Positions 61,125-64,000 of a stretch of 64,000 bases of DNA are shown piece after piece. The notes beneath the pieces were generated by a model. It made no database searches. It was given only the letters and a program-made list of their open reading frames with translations, and was not told where the DNA came from. The position numbers were made by a program, and so were the translations under genes. The stretch is from NCBI GenBank assembly GCA_018873245.2, contig JAEMBT020000005.1:10986001-11050000 (forward strand), in the 5' to 3' direction. The DNA comes from Archegozetes longisetosus. Lineage: Eukaryota; Arthropoda; Arachnida; Sarcoptiformes; Trhypochthoniidae. The first letter of the stretch is position 1, and every line of letters starts with the position of its first letter.

Positions 61125-61384
61125 TAAAATTTATATCATTCCTCTTTAATTTGACAGATAATTTATTTAGATACAATTTATAATCATCACGTAAATTGCG
61201 CGCAAAAACCAGTGGAATTAAAAAATGACCCTATATATGTTTAACGAAGTACTATTTTAAACCAAGGTCCCGTAGGATCTTGGTTCTCTCACTTTTTTAA
61301 ATATTTTTTTATTTTTTGAAGTTTCATCAAAATATATTATTAGAACAGTGAAATTCTGTTGATTTCGATAGGTTTGAGTTGAAA

Positions 61385-62045
61385 CGTGATTCCATAAATT
61401 TATTTTACGGTAATTTTCTATGTACTTGATTATTTGGAATATTTTTACTAATGTTCTAATCATTTGCGGCAAATGAAATTTGCATATTTGAACTCAGTTT
61501 GAGTTGTAGTTCTTTATGTGGAAAGCTTATATCGAAAATCTCTGACCACGTTGTCGAATCAATTTTTTCGGGAATATTTTTACCAATACTCTGGTCATTT
61601 GCGGTGAATAAATTTTATATATTTGAACTCAGCTTGAGTTTTAGTTTATTTATATATAAGGCTCATGTTGAAAATCTGTGGCCACGTAAAGTCTAGTCGA
61701 TTTTTCGGGAATTTTTTTAACGATGTTCTGGTCATTTGCGGTGAGTAAGATCTATGTATATGATCTCTGCATGAGTTATAGATTATTTGTATATATAAAT
61801 TCATGTTTGAATTCTCTGGCCACGTAAAGTCTAGTCGATTTTACGGGATTTTTTTACCGATGTTCTGGTCATTTGCGGTGAGTAAAATTCATATATTTGA
61901 AATCAGCTTGACTTGTAGTTTATTAATACATAAAGCACATGTTGAAAATCCCTGGCCACGTAACATTTAGTCGGCTTTTCGGGAATTTTTTTTACCGGTG
62001 TTCTGGTCATTCGCGGTGAATAAAATTTATATACTTTAAGTCCGT
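61385..62045. repeat. Satellite-like tandem array, about 137-bp unit, 4-5 copies
   Basis: The block CATTTGCGG recurs at about 61461, 61596, 61733, 61870 and 62008 (with one T-to-C change), so spacings are 135, 137, 137 and 138. The rest of the unit (TTCTGGTCATTTGCGGTGA, CTGGCCACGTAAAGTCTAG, CGATTTTTCGGGAATTTTT) is conserved between copies. Apparent frames through it are by-products. Confidence 0.9.
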
Positions 62046-62059
62046 TTGACGCTTCTACG

Positions 62060-62165
62060 TCAAAATGTCGCCCCGAAAATTTCGCCACCAATAATGTTGC
62101 CATACAAAAAAGTCGCCGGTAAATAATGTCGCCATACTAAAATGTCACCTGTAAAAATGTCCCTA
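62060..62165. repeat. Short degenerate repeats AATGTCGCC, about 18-bp spacing
   Basis: About seven variants of AATGTCGCC (for example at 62064, 62116 and 62136) follow each other directly after the satellite. The layout resembles one arm of the mirrored-repeat MULE-like element at 39260, but no opposite arm is seen in the window. Confidence 0.6.
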
Positions 62166-63515
62166 TATAAAACTACAGAAAAATTTTCGGTTTCAAGATT
62201 TTTTTATATATGCATTCCAAGTAAAATTAACAAAAATAAGATAACTTTGGAAATATTTTGTTAGGATGAGTTCATTTATTATTTAGTTATAGTAATAAAA
62301 GGTATAATAATTTGTAGAAAATGATTAATGGAATACATGAATAGGAGTATGATCTGGACCTGCTTAGCAAGGAAGCTCATTCATAAGTAGACAATTGAAA
62401 ACAATTTAAACATTGGTTCGATAATAGGCTATTCATAATTATGCTCTTTTTCAATCTTTATGCGCTAATTTTTTATCAGGATAAAATGATTTAAGTCTCC
62501 ATTCAGTATCTTAACTTCATGAGCTAGTTGACGCGGCTCAAAGACTTTTACATCAATTAAATTGTCTCGAAGTATTCTATGGATTTGACTCTTTAATTGA
62601 TACTTAGTAAGTTCTTCCCATCTATAAATGGATTACAAACAAAAAATAAATAAAAATAAAAATTGGGCATAACTTTTAAACAGGTAGATATCGTTTAATA
62701 AATATATTATATTAATCGATTTATCTTGATAAGTAATATCGATTAGGGTTTACCCTTAATTTTTATAACGTTACCGCGCGTGATAGCCTTATTAACCTAT
62801 AATAAATCTAAAAAGCATATGTACAGAAACCTCTAGCGATAGAAGTCTTAATTATACGAAAAAAATTAATCAATAAAAACATTTCTACTCAAACATGAAA
62901 ATGAATTCATTATATAAATATTACGTTATTTTAAATCGAATAATATTAAATTGGAGTATAAAAAGTGATCTATTCGTGATTAAAGTGCGGTAAAATTGCG
63001 ATTAAATTATGACTAAATTATGAAAATTCACAATAAGGGTAATATAAAGTGTAGAAAAAGGGTCTATATTGCTTCTCAACTGAAAAAGCCGAATTAAAAG
63101 ATATAATTTCAATTAAGTAATGCTAAAGATGGAAAAACAGGACGTAATTTATGATATTGTCTTGTAAAGTTAAAGTTATTTTTGTTAAGACCTCTAGCAC
63201 TAGAAGTCTTTGTGCATCTGCTTTTCGAATTAATTATACAAATGAGCACGTGTGCATATTAGCTACAAAGTGTTGAAATAAGTAATAAAAAATTATATTT
63301 TATACTTGAGCGTAGCTCCTAATTTATTCGTAAATCGAGTTAATAAGTATACAAAAAGTAAAAGTTGAATATTGAGTGGAAATACAATGAATATTTTAAT
63401 TAGTTATTTTAATTTAAAGTTAAATTTCAAAAACGTGTTGTGATAAAATTAAACATTCAAGAGTAAAATATTGAAATTAAACCTGTAATTCAAAATTTTG
63501 GGCGATTCCTCTTAA
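62166..63515. other. Non-coding with Merlin-arm-like repeats at about 62560-62790
   Basis: At 62560-62790 the sequence resembles the 148-bp subterminal unit of the Merlin at 45383-47613 (AAATTGTCTCGAAGTATTCT then ATGGATTTGACTC; TAACTTTTAAAC). Two degenerate units are seen. The rest is AT-rich with no supported gene. Confidence 0.4.
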
Positions 63516-64000
63516 TTAATTTAATATTTGTGTACCTTCATAATCTTGAACAATGGATTTAATATTAGATGCAGTGTCCTTATAAACTCTTTTCCTTGAT
63601 TGAGTGTTATGTCTGGCAATTATTTGTTCAATATCTAACTCATTACGACTCTGCTGATATTTGATACTATCAATAAACTTCCAGATTGATGGATATTTCA
63701 TGCCTAATAACTGAACAAACGCGTTATGCCAGCCCTCGACAGCATTATTTGTTCTTGGCAAATTTTCAAGTGTAGCCGAATAACAATTCCATAAAGAATG
63801 AGGATATTTCGGTGCATTTCGAATGTTATTATTTCTGGTTGCTCTCAGTCTGCCAATCCATGTATCTTCGAAATAATCGATCACAAACTTCATTAAATCG
63901 TAATTATCTTCGAAATATTGAGAATTGACCAGTTCCTCAAATGATGCAACGATATCACCAGTTGGAACAAATGCTAGAGATGCCGATTGTCTTATATGGA
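63516..64000 (-). CDS. MULE transposase, C-terminal part (continues beyond window)
   Basis: The minus-strand frame is open from the window end to its stop at 63516; the usual start lies outside. It reads AFVPTGDIVASFEELV, then DYFEDTWIGRLRATR, the family block LPRTNNAVEGWHNAFVQLLG and PSIWKFIDSIKYQQ. These are characteristic of the C-terminal region after the MULE catalytic domain, as in FLYWCH-MULE proteins. The DDE core itself is beyond position 64000. No lesion is seen in the 160 or so residues present, so it may be an active or domesticated copy. Confidence 0.8.
   Translation of the reverse strand, partial: HIRQSASLAFVPTGDIVASFEELVNSQYFEDNYDLMKFVIDYFEDTWIGRLRATRNNNIRNAPKYPHSLWNCYSATLENLPRTNNAVEGWHNAFVQLLGMKYPSIWKFIDSIKYQQSRNELDIEQIIARHNTQSRKRVYKDTASNIKSIVQDYEGTQILN

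Larger units (their letters stand above)
59729..61366. repeat. Long-range inverted repeat (about 135-bp arms) enclosing a piggyBac-type MITE
   Basis: Arms 59729-59861 and 61231-61366 are reverse complements at about 90% (GAAATCAACAGAATTTCACT on the left, inverted on the right; GAGAACCAAGATCCTAC shared). They may be the TIRs of a 1.6-kb element whose interior includes 59870-60640 and an inserted MITE at 60642-61124. No transposase is visible. Confidence 0.7.

Noticed and set aside
61257-62103. Frames through the right-hand repeat region
   Set aside because: They run through an inverted repeat and the 137-bp tandem array and have no protein features.

Overview
The window is AT-rich eukaryotic DNA (roughly 70% A+T by eye). 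Its genes are split by short GT-AG introns and embedded in a dense layer of DNA transposons. The families present are a ZER1/ZYG11 ubiquitin-ligase adaptor, DEG/ENaC channels, a divergent ionotropic-receptor (IR) family, and Maverick/Polinton, Merlin, Tc1/mariner, hAT, pogo and MULE elements. Together they point to an arthropod. Local expansion of both IRs and DEG/ENaC channels would suit an acariform mite, but that is inference and the species cannot be read from the window. I recognised no tRNA, rRNA, CRISPR or bacterial-type operon.

Left part (1-12 kb): a truncated piggyBac-type MITE (1-421), a complete six-exon zer-1-like gene (2329-5823, predicted 741 aa), two MITEs with long terminal inverted repeats (TIRs), and an unrecognised secreted cysteine-rich protein gene (8304-9365).

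Sensory-channel cluster (12.3-33.5 kb): DEG/ENaC gene 1, an IR pseudogene broken by transposons, a convergent pair of intact seven-exon IR genes (19469-21297 plus, 21573-23967 minus), DEG/ENaC gene 2 (minus), and a third intact IR gene (31490-33518, six exons). Exon boundaries were derived by hand; phases match at every junction and the products align with one another. These genes probably encode ligand-gated or mechanosensitive cation channels of the plasma membrane.

Transposon graveyard (34.9-41.1 kb): a mariner pseudogene, pogo-like fragments, an unclassified TIR element with a hAT MITE nested inside it, and a MULE-like element with 9-bp target duplications and mirrored short repeats.

Maverick/Polinton relic (41.5-52.3 kb): a decayed protein-primed DNA polymerase B on the plus strand faces a decayed retroviral-type integrase and an adenovirus-type cysteine protease on the minus strand. 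Four later elements sit inside it: an intact Tc1-like transposon, a solo LTR, a Merlin element and a foldback-type TIR element. Their target-site duplications (TSDs) can all be seen, so the layers can be separated. A second, nearly intact Merlin transposase follows at 52.4-53.4 kb.

Right part (53.5-64 kb): a non-LTR retrotransposon (minus) inserted in a TIR element, a second copy of that TIR element, a Tc1-type MITE, several tandem arrays of about 137-148 bp, a full piggyBac-type MITE, and the C-terminal part of a MULE transposase that runs off the window end.
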